Source: Anastatus disparis (lineage: Eukaryota; Arthropoda; Insecta; Hymenoptera; Eupelmidae). From it: 64,000 nt of DNA. Both the position numbers and the translations under genes were made by a program. The stretch is from assembly GCA_017163975.1 (NCBI GenBank), contig JAFFSR010000243.1, forward strand, positions 1,302,001 to 1,366,000, given 5' to 3'. Below, piece after piece: positions 11,466 to 22,928 of the stretch (within the stretch, counting starts at the first letter, position 1; the number at the start of each line of letters is the position of its first letter). Under the pieces are notes generated by a model. It worked only from the letters and a program-made list of their open reading frames with translations. It was not told the DNA's origin and ran no database searches.

Positions 11466-11594
11466 TTAAAGAAAATATTGCTTTTTATTATACGAGATGG
11501 GGCTTACTTCTTATTTTTTGCTACAATTATAAGGTTTTGCAGAAAAATGAATTTTTTGGTTAAAAAAGGATAAAGATATACGACCTGCTCTTAA

Positions 11595-12126
11595 GAGGCG
11601 GTCGGGTCTATTCGCCGCTACATATAGGATAGCGCTGCGGTCAGGTGAGAGAAATCTATTAAATATGTTTTATACAGCTATTTACAATTTTCTGAGATGA
11701 CAATATACTTTTAATGTTGTCATTTCCTCTAGCCATCCATATGTAGAATAGTTATTAATACTTATCTTGTTTGAAAAGTCTAAAATATTGTTATAAAGCG
11801 AAAAATGCGATGCAACGTAGGACCGATGTAAACATGCGTGCATCTTCCCTTAGTGCGACAGAGAGAGCAATACTAAAGAATGATGTATGCTAATGTTTAC
11901 GTCGGCTCTACCTCGCGCCGCATTTTTCGCTTTATAACAATATTTTAGCCTTTTCAAACAAGATTAATATTAATAATTATTCTACATATATATGGCTAGA
12001 GGAAATGACAAGATAAAAAGTATGTTATTGTTTCAGTAAATTTTAAATTGCTGTATAAAAAATATTTCATATTTTTCTCTCACCTGACTGCAGTGCCACC
12101 AAGCGGCGAATGGTTCCAACCGCCTC
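11595..12126. mobile_element. MITE family B, copy 1 (TTAA)
   Basis: A palindrome flanked by TTAA (11591-11594, 12127-12130). The left end is GAGGCGGTCGGGTC with GCTGCGGTCAGGTGAGAG just inside. The centre carries AAAGCGAAAAATGCG and its complement. It shares its left TTAA with family A copy 2. Another copy is at 35855-36392. Confidence 0.9.
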
Positions 12127-12149
12127 TTAAAAACAAATAAATATCCCAC

Positions 12150-12355
12150 ACAGCATGTGAGGTTGCAGTGCAACTTACATGCAAGGTTACAATAAAATAT
12201 TGCTGCAAAGTCTTACTATAACCTTGCAGCAATATTTTAAATATATGAAACACTGTAATCTTACTGCAACCTTGCAGCATTCTTGCATTAAAACCTTTAG
12301 AAGACAACTTTGCTGCAACCTTGCAGCAAGATTTCAAAAAATCATTTCACATAAT
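12150..12355. repeat. Short-period CTTGCAGCAA repeats
   Basis: Variants of CTGCAACCTTGCAGCAA, palindromic in part, occur at irregular spacing on both strands, starting with CACACAGCATGTGAGG. A longer related block is at 37730-38218. Confidence 0.55.
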
Positions 12356-12482
12356 CTTCTATAAAAATTTCAATCTATGTTGTTAATGAGAGATCCCTAC
12401 TTCAGAGAAACGTGTTCGGCAGAAACTGCAGGATATGATTTAAATAAAAAAGAGAACTTGTTTATTTTTCCTTTTCGTTTAA

Positions 12483-12689
12483 GGTGCCTTCAGATTTTAG
12501 GTAAGGTTTTATTTTTTTAGTTTACAAATCATGCATTTAATAAATTCAATTTTTTGGATTTTTTAATTTTCTACCATTTTTTGATACCCTCAGAATAGTG
12601 GAAAACTTATAAATCCAAAAAATTTTACAAACTAAAGGCGTAGTTTGTAAACTACGAAATGAAAATTCAGCCTAACCTCCGTAGTCGTC
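12483..12689. mobile_element. MITE family M, copy 1 (TTAA)
   Basis: About 207 bp between TTAA sites (12479-12482 and 12690-12693). The ends GGTGCCTTCAGATTTTAGG and CCTCCGTAGTCGTC are inverted. The interior has AATTTTCTACCATTTTTTG against a complementary segment. The same family disrupts transposase T at 52924-53128. Confidence 0.75.
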
Positions 12690-12822
12690 TTAATAAGACC
12701 TAAAAAAAAGATATAGACATTTTTTCGAAAACATATTAAATCTTTCATTGGAAGTTTGCCGCAATGTTTTGTAGCAACTTCACAGCAAGAGTTCATACAA
12801 CATGGCTGCGAGGTTCTAAACA

Positions 12823-13150
12823 CCCAAGTAAGTACGGCCCTGAAACCGTACGTTACTGGAAGATGCGCACGCAAACACCCAAAAAGACCAAAGTGGTTGC
12901 ACATGCAAGTCCGCATGTACATACACATGCTCTTACATGTATAAGTACCGATGTAAGTACACGGCGTCTTTCCTTCTTTTCTACCAAAGTGAAAAAGTGG
13001 GAGAGAGGCCAAAAAGAGTAGATGCAAGCAGTGCGAGGAGCTCGTGACTCTCGTCACTCTTGGATCAGCTCTCTTACCGCGAGGACGCATTTGCTTGAAG
13101 CATAGCTGGCGAGTGGCCGATCACATGCTTTAAGCAAGCAAGTCTTTATT
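12823..13150. repeat. Repeat R, copy 1
   Basis: About 320 bp, beginning CCCAAGTAAGTACGG and ending TTTAAGCAAGCAAGTCTTTA, also present at 35143-35850. It is notably richer in GC and contains ACTCGTCACTCTTGGATC-like sequence. The overlapping open frames on both strands look fortuitous. In the second copy a GAGGGGCAATGTGAG context just upstream could be an LTR boundary, which would make R part of an old LTR; this is unproven. Confidence 0.6.
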
Positions 13151-13156
13151 TCTAAA

Positions 13157-13486
13157 GAAGTGGTCGGGACTATTTGCCACATGGAGGCGCTGCGGTCAGA
13201 TGAGAGAAAAATATAAAATAATCTTTACACAGTGATTTACAATTTACTGAAACAATAATATTCCTCTAATGTTGTCAATAATTCTAGCCATATATATGTA
13301 GAATAATTATTGATGCTAATCTTGTTTAAAAAGTCTAAAATATTGTTTACATCGGCTTTATCACGCGCAGCATTTTTCGCTTTACAAAAATATTTTTGAC
13401 TTTTCAAACAAGATTAGCAACGATAATTATTCTACTTATATATGGTGAGAGTTATTGACATCATTAAAAGTATATTATTGTCTTAG
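13157..13486. mobile_element. MITE family B, copy 3, truncated
   Basis: It follows repeat R at a site reading CTAAAG where the sister locus has TTAA. It starts GAAGTGGTCGGGACTATTTG and keeps CGCTGCGGTCAGATGAGAG and the central AAATATTTTTGACTTTTC, then stops at about 13486 without the right terminus. Confidence 0.65.
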
Positions 13487-14348
13487 GGGTATGGTTTCAC
13501 GCTACTTTACCGATCAAAAATTATAATTTTATAAAATTACAATTTTTGAAAAAACTATACATCGGAATGAGTTTCCCTTTTATAGATCACTTCATTTAAT
13601 CTCGATGAAGGGCGGAAACTCTAAAAAATAGCGGAAAAAAGCGTTAATTGAAGATAATTAGAAAAACAAATTTCACAGTTCGAAAAAATCAAATTTCTCA
13701 AAAACCGTGTTTTGTAGGGAAATTTCCTATTCAGGATCATTTTATTTTTGAAAAATGAAGGGCGGAAACTTGGTTTGATAAATCATATCGCAAAAAAGCA
13801 AAATTAAATTTTTCAAAAAGATGCGATCAGCTGTAAGAATACAATGGCCGTGCAAGAAGCCATGTTTCATAGTTGGCATCAATGCTAATGTATAGTTTGG
13901 TACGCGCCAACTTCAAATTTGAATTTTAAATGTAAATTGAATTCGTTTTATATGTACAATTTCTACAAATAAACACTTTTTCAACATAAAACTGTTTTAT
14001 TTTATTTAAAACATAAATATGTAAAAAATTTAATATTATAAGAAAGAACAATATAGTTTACATCATTTGCGAACTCATTATTTTTTTTTAAATTTTCATT
14101 ATAGCAAAATAAGTAATCTATTCGTTTGTTTGTTTAAAACAAAATATTTTTTGAATGACTTTATTGAATTAGCGAAACTTTGGCATATCCTAACCTTTTT
14201 AGAATGAAAATATGTTTTGAAAAGCGAATGATAAGGATTACTTAATTTTATTGATAATTATGGTTTTTGAAAAATAAACAGTCATAAGTAATTTTATTAA
14301 GATAAGACTTTGAAAAAACGTGAGAAAAATCACTTAATTTTTTTAATC
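13487..14348. other. AT-rich spacer with a diverged duplication
   Basis: ATGAAGGGCGGAAACT occurs near 13606 and 13756, each preceded by related sequence, suggesting an old tandem duplication of about 150 bp. No gene seen. Confidence 0.45.
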
Positions 14349-14351
14349 TTA

Positions 14352-15048
14352 CCAGGAGAGGCTATGAGCTTCGGGTCATAGATCTTGATGAAACTTTGGG
14401 ATATGTTTTCAGGTACCAAAATATTATTAAAGCCAGAGCGGTACAATCTAACGCTTCGAAAAACTGAAATTATAGACGTTTCTAGTCTTATTTTGAGAAA
14501 AATGTAAAAAAAATGCTCCTAATTGAAGTGTAAATTATTCAGTCTAGAAATGTCTTTAATAAATTAACAGAAACTAAAATAAAAGTAGAGAAAGGAAGCT
14601 TTAATTTGCCGTTTTGAGAATTGAGAAATAAGAATTAGAACCAGAGATATGTTTGTTCAAAGTTAAGCAGCAAGAAAGTACCAAAAATCACTGTCCTTCA
14701 GAATTTAGATGATTTTTGGTACTTTCTTGCTGCTTAACTTTGAACAAACATATCTCTGGTTCTAATTCTTATTTCTCAATTCTCAAAACGGCAAATTAAA
14801 GCTTCCTTTCTCTACTTTTATTTTAGTTTCTGTTAATTTATTAAAGACATTTCTAGACTGAATAATTTACACTTCAATTAGGAGCATTTTTTTTACATTT
14901 TTCTTAAAATAAGACTAGAAACGTCTATAATTTCAGTTTTTCGAAGCGTTAGATTGTACCGCTCTGGCTTTAATAATATTTTGGTACCTGAAAACATATC
15001 CCAAAGTTTCATCAAGATCTATGACCCGAAGCTCATAGCCTCTCCTGG
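14352..15048. mobile_element. Palindromic element H1, TTA target duplication
   Basis: The two arms (14352-14698 and about 14706-15048) are an almost perfect inverted repeat. The ends are CCAGGAGAGGCTATGAGC and its complement. TTA flanks both sides (14349-14351, 15049-15051). Similar architecture, length and subterminal motif (AAACTTTGGGATA) occur in H2 (21115-21779). The 3-bp TTA/TAA site suggests PIF/Harbinger-type mobilisation. No coding capacity. Confidence 0.9.
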
Positions 15049-15406
15049 TTAGTGTAATGAGTATAAAATAAAATTTAAATAATACTAATATTTCATTAAT
15101 TTATATTAACACTAAATTTATTTTTAAAATAAATCATTACCTATGAAGTTAGTATTGTTCATTATAAACTTTGTCTATTCGAGTAATATACTAACAAGTA
15201 ATTGTTATTAATTGTAAATAATGTCAAACCATTAACTATGACTTTATAAATGAAACTTAAATGCGTTATTGTTAATTATAAAAATAAATAATATATGATG
15301 ATAATTTATTAAAATAAATCATTTTCTGATAATTCTAAATTATAATTTCCTTAATTATTATTCCAAAATTTTAATTATTTTTTCAAAATTATAAATTTGT
15401 ATTTCT
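15049..15406. other. AT-rich spacer
   Basis: No gene, repeat or inverted structure that I can support. Confidence 0.4.
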
Positions 15407-15515
15407 TGTCAAGTCCATAAGCTGAACATATTTCGTCAAAATAAGACTGGGTTTGTGGGCTTGTCAAGTCCATAAGCTGGCCATATTACGTCAAAATAAG
15501 ACTGGGTTTGTGGTC
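15407..15515. repeat. Tandem duplication, about 54 bp x 2
   Basis: TTGTCAAGTCCATAAGCTG and CGTCAAAATAAGACTGGG occur twice in the same order at about 15408 and 15462. The copies differ at a few bases. Confidence 0.8.
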
Positions 15516-15614
15516 ATATTATGGTTGCAAACCATAAAATACACCATAATGACACCGTAAATCCAGGCTTTTTTCTACCAGGGTTTTTAAATATTTCAAA
15601 GCAAATTATCAATA

Positions 15615-16036
15615 ATTTCGTAAATTATAGCTAAATTCATTTAAATTTTAGCTGACTTTTAGTTGATTTTAGCTAAATTTTAGCTGAATTTTATCTGAAT
15701 TTTAGCTAAATGAAGGTTCGAAAATGAGGAGAAAAAAATGAGGGGCATATTTCAGATGGCAACAGCGACTACAGCGGCGATATATTTTCTTTTCAGCTAA
15801 CTTTTAGCTAACTTCTAAATAACTTCTAGGTAACATCTTGCTGACTTTTAGCTTGCTTTCAGCTAAATTATAGCTAAATTCATCTTAATTTTAGCTAACT
15901 TTTAGCCGATTATAGCTAAATTCTAGCTAACTTATAGCTAACTTCTAACCAACTTTTAGCCAACTTTTAGGTTGTAAAATAGAGGTCCAAAAAAGGGGGG
16001 CTTGTTTCTGACGGCGACAGCGGCGATATATTTTTA
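15615..16036. repeat. TTTTAGCTAA-type degenerate repeats
   Basis: Dozens of variants of TTTTAGCTAACTT at roughly 10-12 bp spacing fill two blocks. GCGGCGATATATTTT appears after each block (near 15773 and 16020), so the unit is probably duplicated at a larger scale of about 250 bp. It ends where the retrotransposon copy 1 leader begins. Confidence 0.7.
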
Positions 16037-16039
16037 ATA

Positions 16040-17009
16040 ATCTAGAGAGAAATAATGAAAGAAATGAAATAACGTTAGAATGCTTAAAATCGATAGATAA
16101 TAGATTAGAAAAATTAGAAAATAAAGTAACATTATTAAATAAAAATATAAAAAAACAAAACATAGAAATCAAAAAGAAAATAATTGAATAAGAGACAAAT
16201 ATATTGTTAATAACAGTAAAAATGCAAAATTTAAAAATATGAAACAAATAATAAAAATTTAAATAAAAAAACAAGTAAAAAATAAAATAATAAAAACGAA
16301 AAAATTACAAAAAAATTAATAAAATTTAATAAAATTAAAAAAAAAAAGAAGAAGCGTGAAAACGCATGAGAAATGGTATATTAAATACCAATAGATGTAC
16401 AAAAAGCAAATGTATAAAATTACCTTTGTCTTAAACAGTAGCCAAATAAAAAATTAGCCGATAAATTTTATTGAACGTTAAATTCCTTTGCAAAGTATTT
16501 GTGAATGATAAAGAAAAAAGACTTGAAGGTCGCGTGGAGAAACAAGAAGGTTGTGTAACAATGTACACAATTGTTATAGCTGCGCAAAACTAAAGTCTGA
16601 AACGCGAATAAATAAAAAAGAATATTGAACTAGTCAATAAAGTGAAAATGTTAATTGCTAAGAAATAGACAAAAGAAATTTTCAAAAATACAGATTCTCA
16701 ACGATTTGAGAAATATTGTAGCGAAAAGATAAATACGCTTTTCCGAAAACGAGAAACTAATGTTAATAAATAAAATAAAAAATCTTAATCAAAGACATAA
16801 AATAGAAAAAGTGTAAACAAAATTAAAAATTTGAATATCTCTTTTTAATATTTCAAAATTTTGTTATTAAATAGAAAAAAAAATTTTTTTTTTGCTTTCT
16901 ATAATAATTTTGTTATTAAAAAAGTTAATGAATGAAAAATATTTGAAATTTTAATTTCGGAAATATAAAATTAAATTATAATTGCGAATAATTTTAAATT
17001 AAAAGTATA
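16040..17009 (+). other. Leader of LTR retrotransposon copy 1
   Basis: AT-rich sequence ahead of gag. A short lysine-rich coiled-coil-like frame (about 16036-16190, with NRLEKLENKVTLLNKN) occupies the same place as the small frame upstream of gag in copy 2 (29159-29434). No 5' LTR or primer-binding site is recognisable, so the 5' end is lost or too diverged. Confidence 0.45.
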
Positions 17010-17381
17010 ATGGCGAATGAACAAAAATCAAATATTATATTACATGAACTGGAGAATCTAGATCAGACAATAGAAGAAGACGTAATAACAAAATAAATGG
17101 ATGAGATGCGTTTCGTATGAACTAACATTGTTGTTCAAAAAGCAAGAAGAATTAGATGCGAAAATAAAAGAAGCAAGTAGTCCGGATAAAACGATTAAAT
17201 TTAACATTGACAAAAACGTTAATCCAGAAACAATGAACTTACAAGAACAACTAAATGGATTAGTAGAAAAAACAAAAAAAAACCTTAGAAGAAAATATTA
17301 CAATAAAAAACTTACTAAAAGAATACGAGAGACGAAACACGGTATTGACTGAAAAAAACGAAGCATTAAATGAAGATTTAA

Positions 17382-20300
17382 GGGCATAAAACATCTTCTC
17401 CCCCTGCTAGTAAAAAAGATATGTATTAATTAGATTTAATTAAATTCTTTGTAAATGAAAATAATATTTAAAAGTAGACTTAAATACCTTTATTTTAAGC
17501 TTTTATAAGCTCATTTTGCTTTAGCTGTAGTCCCATAATGATTCGATGAATACTTGTTCTTATAATTGCTCCCCCATAAGGTTTGAGCTGAACCACTGGA
17601 TAAAAGTGATTTTTCCAAACGTATTTAGCTTCAGTATTCTTGCCATTCTCGCGTAAATGAGGGAATTCCTAAAACACAAAAAAATTTTTTTTTTCAACAG
17701 AAAATATTAATTTATTGAATAAATTTTAATTTTTTTACCTTATTTTTGGATTTTTTAACAACTTTTAGTCATTCGATTTCAAAACTCTCCATTCACGCGA
17801 GAATGATGCTAATATTGAAGTTTAATCAGTTTGGAAAAGTCAGATCCATCCAGCGATTCATCTCAAATCTTACGGGGAAGCACCTAAAATTTTAAAAATT
17901 CAATATTTGAGAAAAATAGCTTCAAAGTTTTAATTATTATATCTTAAAATTATCAATACTACACTTATCTTTTATAGAATAATTTTTTCCCGGTATCTCT
18001 TTTTTATATTAGCCTTTATAATTTTTCCCCGGTATCTCTTTTTTATATTAGCCTTTATAAAAAAGAGATACTAGGCAAAAAAACCTTGTTATTCGACTCG
18101 ATGAAGCTGGAATGCAAAAAGATATAGGTTAGTAAAATAAACAATAATAATAATTTATCTTATTATAGGATACTTTGTTAATACTCATCTTTTTTTCGTC
18201 GTAGCAATAAAACTTTTTATTACTTCTGACAGTCCTAACCTTAACGGTCACACCCTGCTAGCTGCTTGAACCATCCATATCCACCTTGAAACTGATAGCT
18301 TTTCGAATTGATTGTATCCATCTGCAAACTAAAAAAAAAATAACATTAAATATAAAGTAATCATTTTACATTTTATTTTAAAATAAAAAGTTATATTAAA
18401 ATTTTATATTTTAAATAGTATCAAAATTTATGTGTTGAATTTATATTTATTTTTGTCTTAATAAATAAAATTATATACGTACATGAATCCAATATACACC
18501 TGGAGCATAGAAATTCTCCACACTCATCCGAGCCTTTCTTTTTAGACTATTTGCTTCCTTCGTGTGAGACTAAGTCTATTTCTCTGCATGGAATATTCTT
18601 CTATCATCAGAAGTCCTGACCCATTCAATAAAGGCACTTCCAGGTTCGATGTCAAACTTTTGCATAATTTTGAGAAAGCTACTCCGTCTATCATTGAAAC
18701 AAGTCACACCTGTTTAGACACTAATCTTCAAAGTTGACAGCCCACTGAAAGATGCTTTTGGAACAAGTTTCCATACAGAACTGTTAAAACTTTCATTGGA
18801 GTTCTGCGTATATCCAATTAGACATCTTTCAAGTAAATCTTCTATTGTCAGATCTTCGTGGATTGGCTTTATTTTCCCCATGATGGCAGATGGAATCCCT
18901 TGTGTATGTTTGAAATTTTGAAGTTCATTTTGAGTCTTAGCTTTCTGCCATTTGCACCAACTGGCAGATCCTTCAGGGCATCACTGATATTGTGGCTGCT
19001 GGTCGTTTGATTGTTTATGGTAAAAAGAAGCCCAGATTGCATTTGACATGTCCTGAACAGAATTTGGGTGATCTCTTATAGCTTTACCATAATAAGAGGT
19101 TAGCTGATCAATCACTTGAGCTGTTAATCTACCTCTTCCACTGATAGATTTTCCATCGCTAAGTTTCTTGCCAGCAAGTGATTTCTTCAGATTTCTGAGT
19201 CGAGACCCCATTCTCTTTTGGATATGGCCAACGCACTCTTTCTTTTTGACAATAACAGAGTCCCCGTATGGCTTAGACTCAGAAACCTCTTTGAAAACTT
19301 TGGAATCTTCATCTCCAATATAATTTTCATATTTGACACCATATTTCTCTTCTGATCCTGCAAACATTTCACAAACATCTCTCACTTCCATGCTTCCAGC
19401 GTTGCCTTGATGGTTAGCTGTACAATTTGGTTCATGCGACTCTTGCCATTTTTCATAAGCAGATGTTTCTTGCTTATTTTCCCAAAGTGTACAACCTCTG
19501 CAGAAGCTATTTTTAATGGCAACATCTGTCACTTTGCTTGTTTAACTTCCGATGATAATAGCTAACCCTTGTAATGAAGAAAATCCTCTTTTTCTCCATG
19601 ATCCATCACCAGAAACAGACTGTCCAGCACTATTTGGAGAAGTCAAATCAAGTTCGTCCTTAACAGCTTCAGACATAGATTCTTTTGCCACTTGTTCACA
19701 TACTTCACTAAGTTGATCATTAATAACATTGAACGCTGACTATACAACTGGCTTTGGCAAATCTATTATACAACGAAAAGTAAATAAACCAGCAAGTCCA
19801 TGGCCAAGTGCATGAGCAGCAAGAACACTACGTCTATTCACTTCACATACATTATTCATAACACCCACTCTCTTGCTAGAGTTTATAGATTCTAATTCAC
19901 TACAAGACTTACAAATCACATCAATTTTAAATCCTAGTCCTTGGAAAGAAGATTCAATAAAATGTATTTTATTATGGCACACATAATTTTTTCAAACTCA
20001 GGAAATAGAATGTTGATATCAATAATTCTATGTTTTGCCCTGAAACTTGAAAATTCTGTTCTTTTCAGTTTAGAAAAAGAAGTAGAGGGTCTACTTCTCT
20101 TAGTTTCAGGAGAATTTTTTTCACTATTACCAAAAAATCTCCTTGGATTTTTTTTAGATTTTCCTGTAAATCGTTTTCTATCTTGATGTTGGTTAACAAA
20201 TCTGCCTCTTGTATCTCTTTCATTATTTGACATTTTTGAGGTTCGTATTCTTAATTTTAATTCAAGCTTTTCACACTTTAAATACACTTTCTATTTAGAT

Positions 20301-21081
20301 AAACGTAGAATTTCAGGCGCACATAAAAAATACGAAATAACTCGCGAACGTGTAATTTATTAAAAATTTATAATTTTACGTAAATTAAATCACAAAACCT
20401 ACTAATAATTTTTTAAATAAACAAACTTACTGCAAATTCATCATACAATCAGCTGAGACTGACTGTCATGTAGCAAAATGATACGAGCCGAAAGCGCGAA
20501 CGCGCGAAATTCAAATTGATAAAAAGTTACATGAATAACCATGTGCCACTTGTTTTCTTATAAAATCAAAACGGAATGAAATATGGATGTAAAACTTTTT
20601 AGAGCTTGAATCAAGATAAATATTTTGTTAAAATAAAAAAATAAACTCTTTGTTTTTAATTAAACCTAAAAAAACTCAATAAAGATTTGAAAAATTTATT
20701 TTAAAATAATTCTTAAAATTTTTTTAATTTGTAAAAATTATATATCATTATAGACTTAATAAATAAAAACAAAATTAAATCTCTTAAAAAAACTTTTTAG
20801 AGATGAATTAATGATTTATGAATTATTGAATCAAGCAATAAAAAAATAAGTTCTTATAGCGTTTTAATAAGATTTGCTAAGAATTTGAGAAAAATTTCAA
20901 AATAGCAAAATTAACAAAAAAATCAATTAAAAGTTTATCCTACTAATTTCTTCATAAAAACGAAAGTAAATGAGATAGGGTGAAAAAAGTTATTGGAGCT
21001 TATTCTACAGTAAATTTCCTATAAAAAAAAGTAATAAACCCAAATTCGATGGCGGGACCGGAAAAAAAGTGTTTTGTGCCC
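17382..21081. mobile_element. Transposon X (TTAA) with Mutator-like transposase
   Basis: Flanked by TTAA at 17378-17381 and 21082-21085. The ends GGGCATAAAACA and, on the minus strand, GGGCACAAAACA are inverted. About 3.7 kb, with one minus-strand transposase pseudogene and AT-rich sides. A 42-bp direct duplication lies at 17982-18060. It split the gag of retrotransposon copy 1, so it inserted later. TTAA targets are usual for piggyBac and Kolobok, not for classical Mutator elements, which duplicate 8-11 bp. Confidence 0.85.
18471..20233 (-). pseudogene. Mutator-like transposase, degraded
   Basis: Start MSNNERDTRGRF at 20233. A basic N-terminus leads to HRIIDINILF, then a frameshift near 19975. 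The next frame continues with a Cys pair (VICKSCSELESINSS) and LGHGLAGLFTF. After a stop at 19740 come GDGSWRKRGFSS (candidate first catalytic Asp, near 19600), another stop before 19532, a C/H cluster (CRGCTLW, HEPNC), NYIGDEDSKVF (second Asp, near 19320), and HIQKRMGSRLRNLK. Past a stop at 18980 the frame still reads CPEGSASWCKWQ, ERCLIGYTQNSNESFNS (candidate Glu, near 18800) and RKARMSVENFYAPG to about 18471. The order matches the family annotated in arthropods as Mutator-like transposase domain proteins. At least one frameshift and several stops: dead. A short exon-like piece after a possible AG acceptor lies near 18245-18330. Confidence 0.85.
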
Positions 21082-21114
21082 TTAAGAGGCGGTCGGAACC
21101 AAATCGGTGACTTA

Positions 21115-21779
21115 CTAGGAGAGTATCAGACCTACGGATCACGGATTTTGCTCAAACTTTGGGATAAGTTTTCAGATGTCAAAATATGAAAGGAAACAGA
21201 ATTTCAGATCCCATCACTCAATATTTACCTAGTTACAGGCAATTAAAGAAAATCACTAAAAATGTTACTAAATTTTCAAACGCATATAGTTCCCTAACAT
21301 TGATAGCTAGAAGCTTGAAACTTTTTTAAAATGAAAGCTGAGCTCAAATTCTTTCAAAATAGTAGTTATAGCACGTCAAAATATTATTTTTTCCTAAAGT
21401 TATTGCGTGATAAACATTGGACCTGATTTTTCTTTTTAAAAAATTATTTGATAAAAAAAGCTGAAATTGGGTCTAATGTTTATTACGCTATAACTTTGGG
21501 AAAAAATAATATTTTGATATGTTATAACTACTATTTCGAAAGGATTTGAGCTCAGCTTTCATTTAAAAAAAGTTTCATGCTCCTAAGTATCAATGCTAAG
21601 GACCTGTAAGCGTTTGAAAATCTAGTAACTTTTTTAGTGATATTTTTTAATTGCCTGTAACTAGGGAAATATTGAGCGTTGGGGTCTAAAATTCTGTTTC
21701 CTTTCATATTTTGACATCTGAAAACTTATCACAAAGTTTGAGCAAAATCTGTGATCCGGAGGTCTGATACTCTCCTAGT
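21115..21779. mobile_element. Palindromic element H2, TTA target duplication
   Basis: The ends CTAGGAGAGTATCAGACCT and complement have TTA on both sides (21112-21114, 21780-21782). The sister Y copy near 59424 has a single uninterrupted GACTTAGTTCGG site, which proves the 3-bp duplication. The arms are near perfect to the centre at about 21447. Non-coding. Confidence 0.93.
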
Positions 21780-22092
21780 TAGTTCGGTGCTTGTAATAAA
21801 TGCTTATAATAATTTATTCATTTATTAATATGGTAAAATATAGTCATTTCCTCTAGTCATGTATATAAAGAATAATTTAAAATAGTTAAAGCCACAAAAA
21901 TATACAAAATATTGTTATAAAGCGAAAAATGCCACCTAAAAATCGACACGACAGTCTTTTTCATGCGGTATATGTCAAGTCAGTTTGATATTTGTAATAA
22001 ATGCTTATAATAATTCATTCACTTATTCATATGGTAAAAATATAGTCATTTGCTCTAGTCATGTATATAAAGAATAATTTGAAATAGTTTAA

Positions 22093-22494
22093 CGGGATGT
22101 CGTAGTTGTTGGAATCGAGTTTTGCTTTTTTTATCTTACTGATATCTTTTTAAATTCACTATTTGGACAAATATAATGACTTGTCCGCGCTAAAACTATA
22201 TTAATACAATAATTTTTGTTAAATTAAAAATTCAATTTAGCTTCATATTATTTTATGAACTTTGAATGAAAATTAGATATCAAGCTCGATGAACCTAACC
22301 TCAAAATAGTATATATCGAAAGTTTGTTTATAACTTTTTATGTATATTATTTTGATAAATTTCTTGACTTGTCCGCGCTAAGGATTAATCTTACGAATTT
22401 TCTTTCTGAAGTGAAAGAATTTGATTTGACGCACTGTTTACTCATGAACTTTGAATAAAAATATTATTAGGAGGAGCAGAACTACGATATCCTT
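22093..22494. mobile_element. MITE family D, diverged copy (TTAA)
   Basis: Flanked by TTAA at 22089-22092 and 22495-22498. It starts CGGGATGTCGTAGTTG and contains GACTTGTCCGCGCTAA on both sides of its centre. The empty site GAAATAGTTTAAGCCATAAA is present in the Y copy near 59727. Confidence 0.9.
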
Positions 22495-22590
22495 TTAAGC
22501 CATAAAAATATACAAAATATTATCGTAAAGCGAAAAATGCTGACTTGATATATACCGCAGGTCACCGATTTGGTTCCGACCGCCTCTTAA

Positions 22591-22928
22591 GAGCAGGCCG
22601 AACTATTTGTCTTTGTCTAATAGTGTTTTTTATCATTTGTCGAAACACCATCCGTTGTATCAAGAAAAAAATAGTAGCCCCCGCTAGATATTAGTATAAT
22701 AAGTAAATTTTGTAATAACAATCAAATTATTTTATTGTATAGTTTTTGAATAATATGAGACCTACTAACAAACTAGAATATAACCTATCTTTTTTGGTAG
22801 GTCACATATTATTCAAAAACTATACAATAAAATAATTTGATTGTTATTACAAAATTAACTTATTATATATTATATTCGACAAATGATAAAAAACACTATT
22901 AGACAAAGACAAATAGTTCGGCCTGCTC
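22591..22928. mobile_element. MITE family Z, copy 1 (TTAA)
   Basis: A palindrome with ends GAGCAGGCCGAACTATTTGT and complement, TTAA on both sides (22587-22590 shared with Y, 22929-22932). Relatives, by terminal motif GAG..GGCCG, are at 39645-40023 and 62941-63323. Confidence 0.92.

Larger units (their letters stand above)
7740..11590. mobile_element. MITE family A, copy 2, expanded by nested insertions
   Basis: Flanked by TTAA at 7736-7739 and 11591-11594. The ends GAGGAGGTCGAGTATATCTG and CGACCTGCTC match family A. The original element of about 380 bp has grown to 3.85 kb because a 2.5-kb foldback (7806-10350) and a TTAA-flanked element (10548-11465) inserted into it. Family A pieces are visible at 7740-7805, 10355-10547 and 11470-11590. 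Confidence 0.85.
21086..22586. mobile_element. MITE family Y, copy 1 (TTAA), with two insertions
   Basis: It lies between TTAA at 21082-21085 and 22587-22590. The termini GAGGCGGTCGGAACCAAATC and its complement are perfect. The uninterrupted copy is at 59401-59829. Compared with it, this copy holds palindrome H2 (21115-21779) and a D-family MITE (22093-22494). Confidence 0.92.

Noticed and set aside
12632..13090. 152-residue minus-strand frame and its neighbours on the plus strand
   Set aside because: They lie in repeat R and MITE M; the second R copy does not keep the same frame and there is no family resemblance.
15945..16274. 109-residue minus-strand frame rich in Phe
   Set aside because: Reverse strand of AT-rich retrotransposon leader; composition only.
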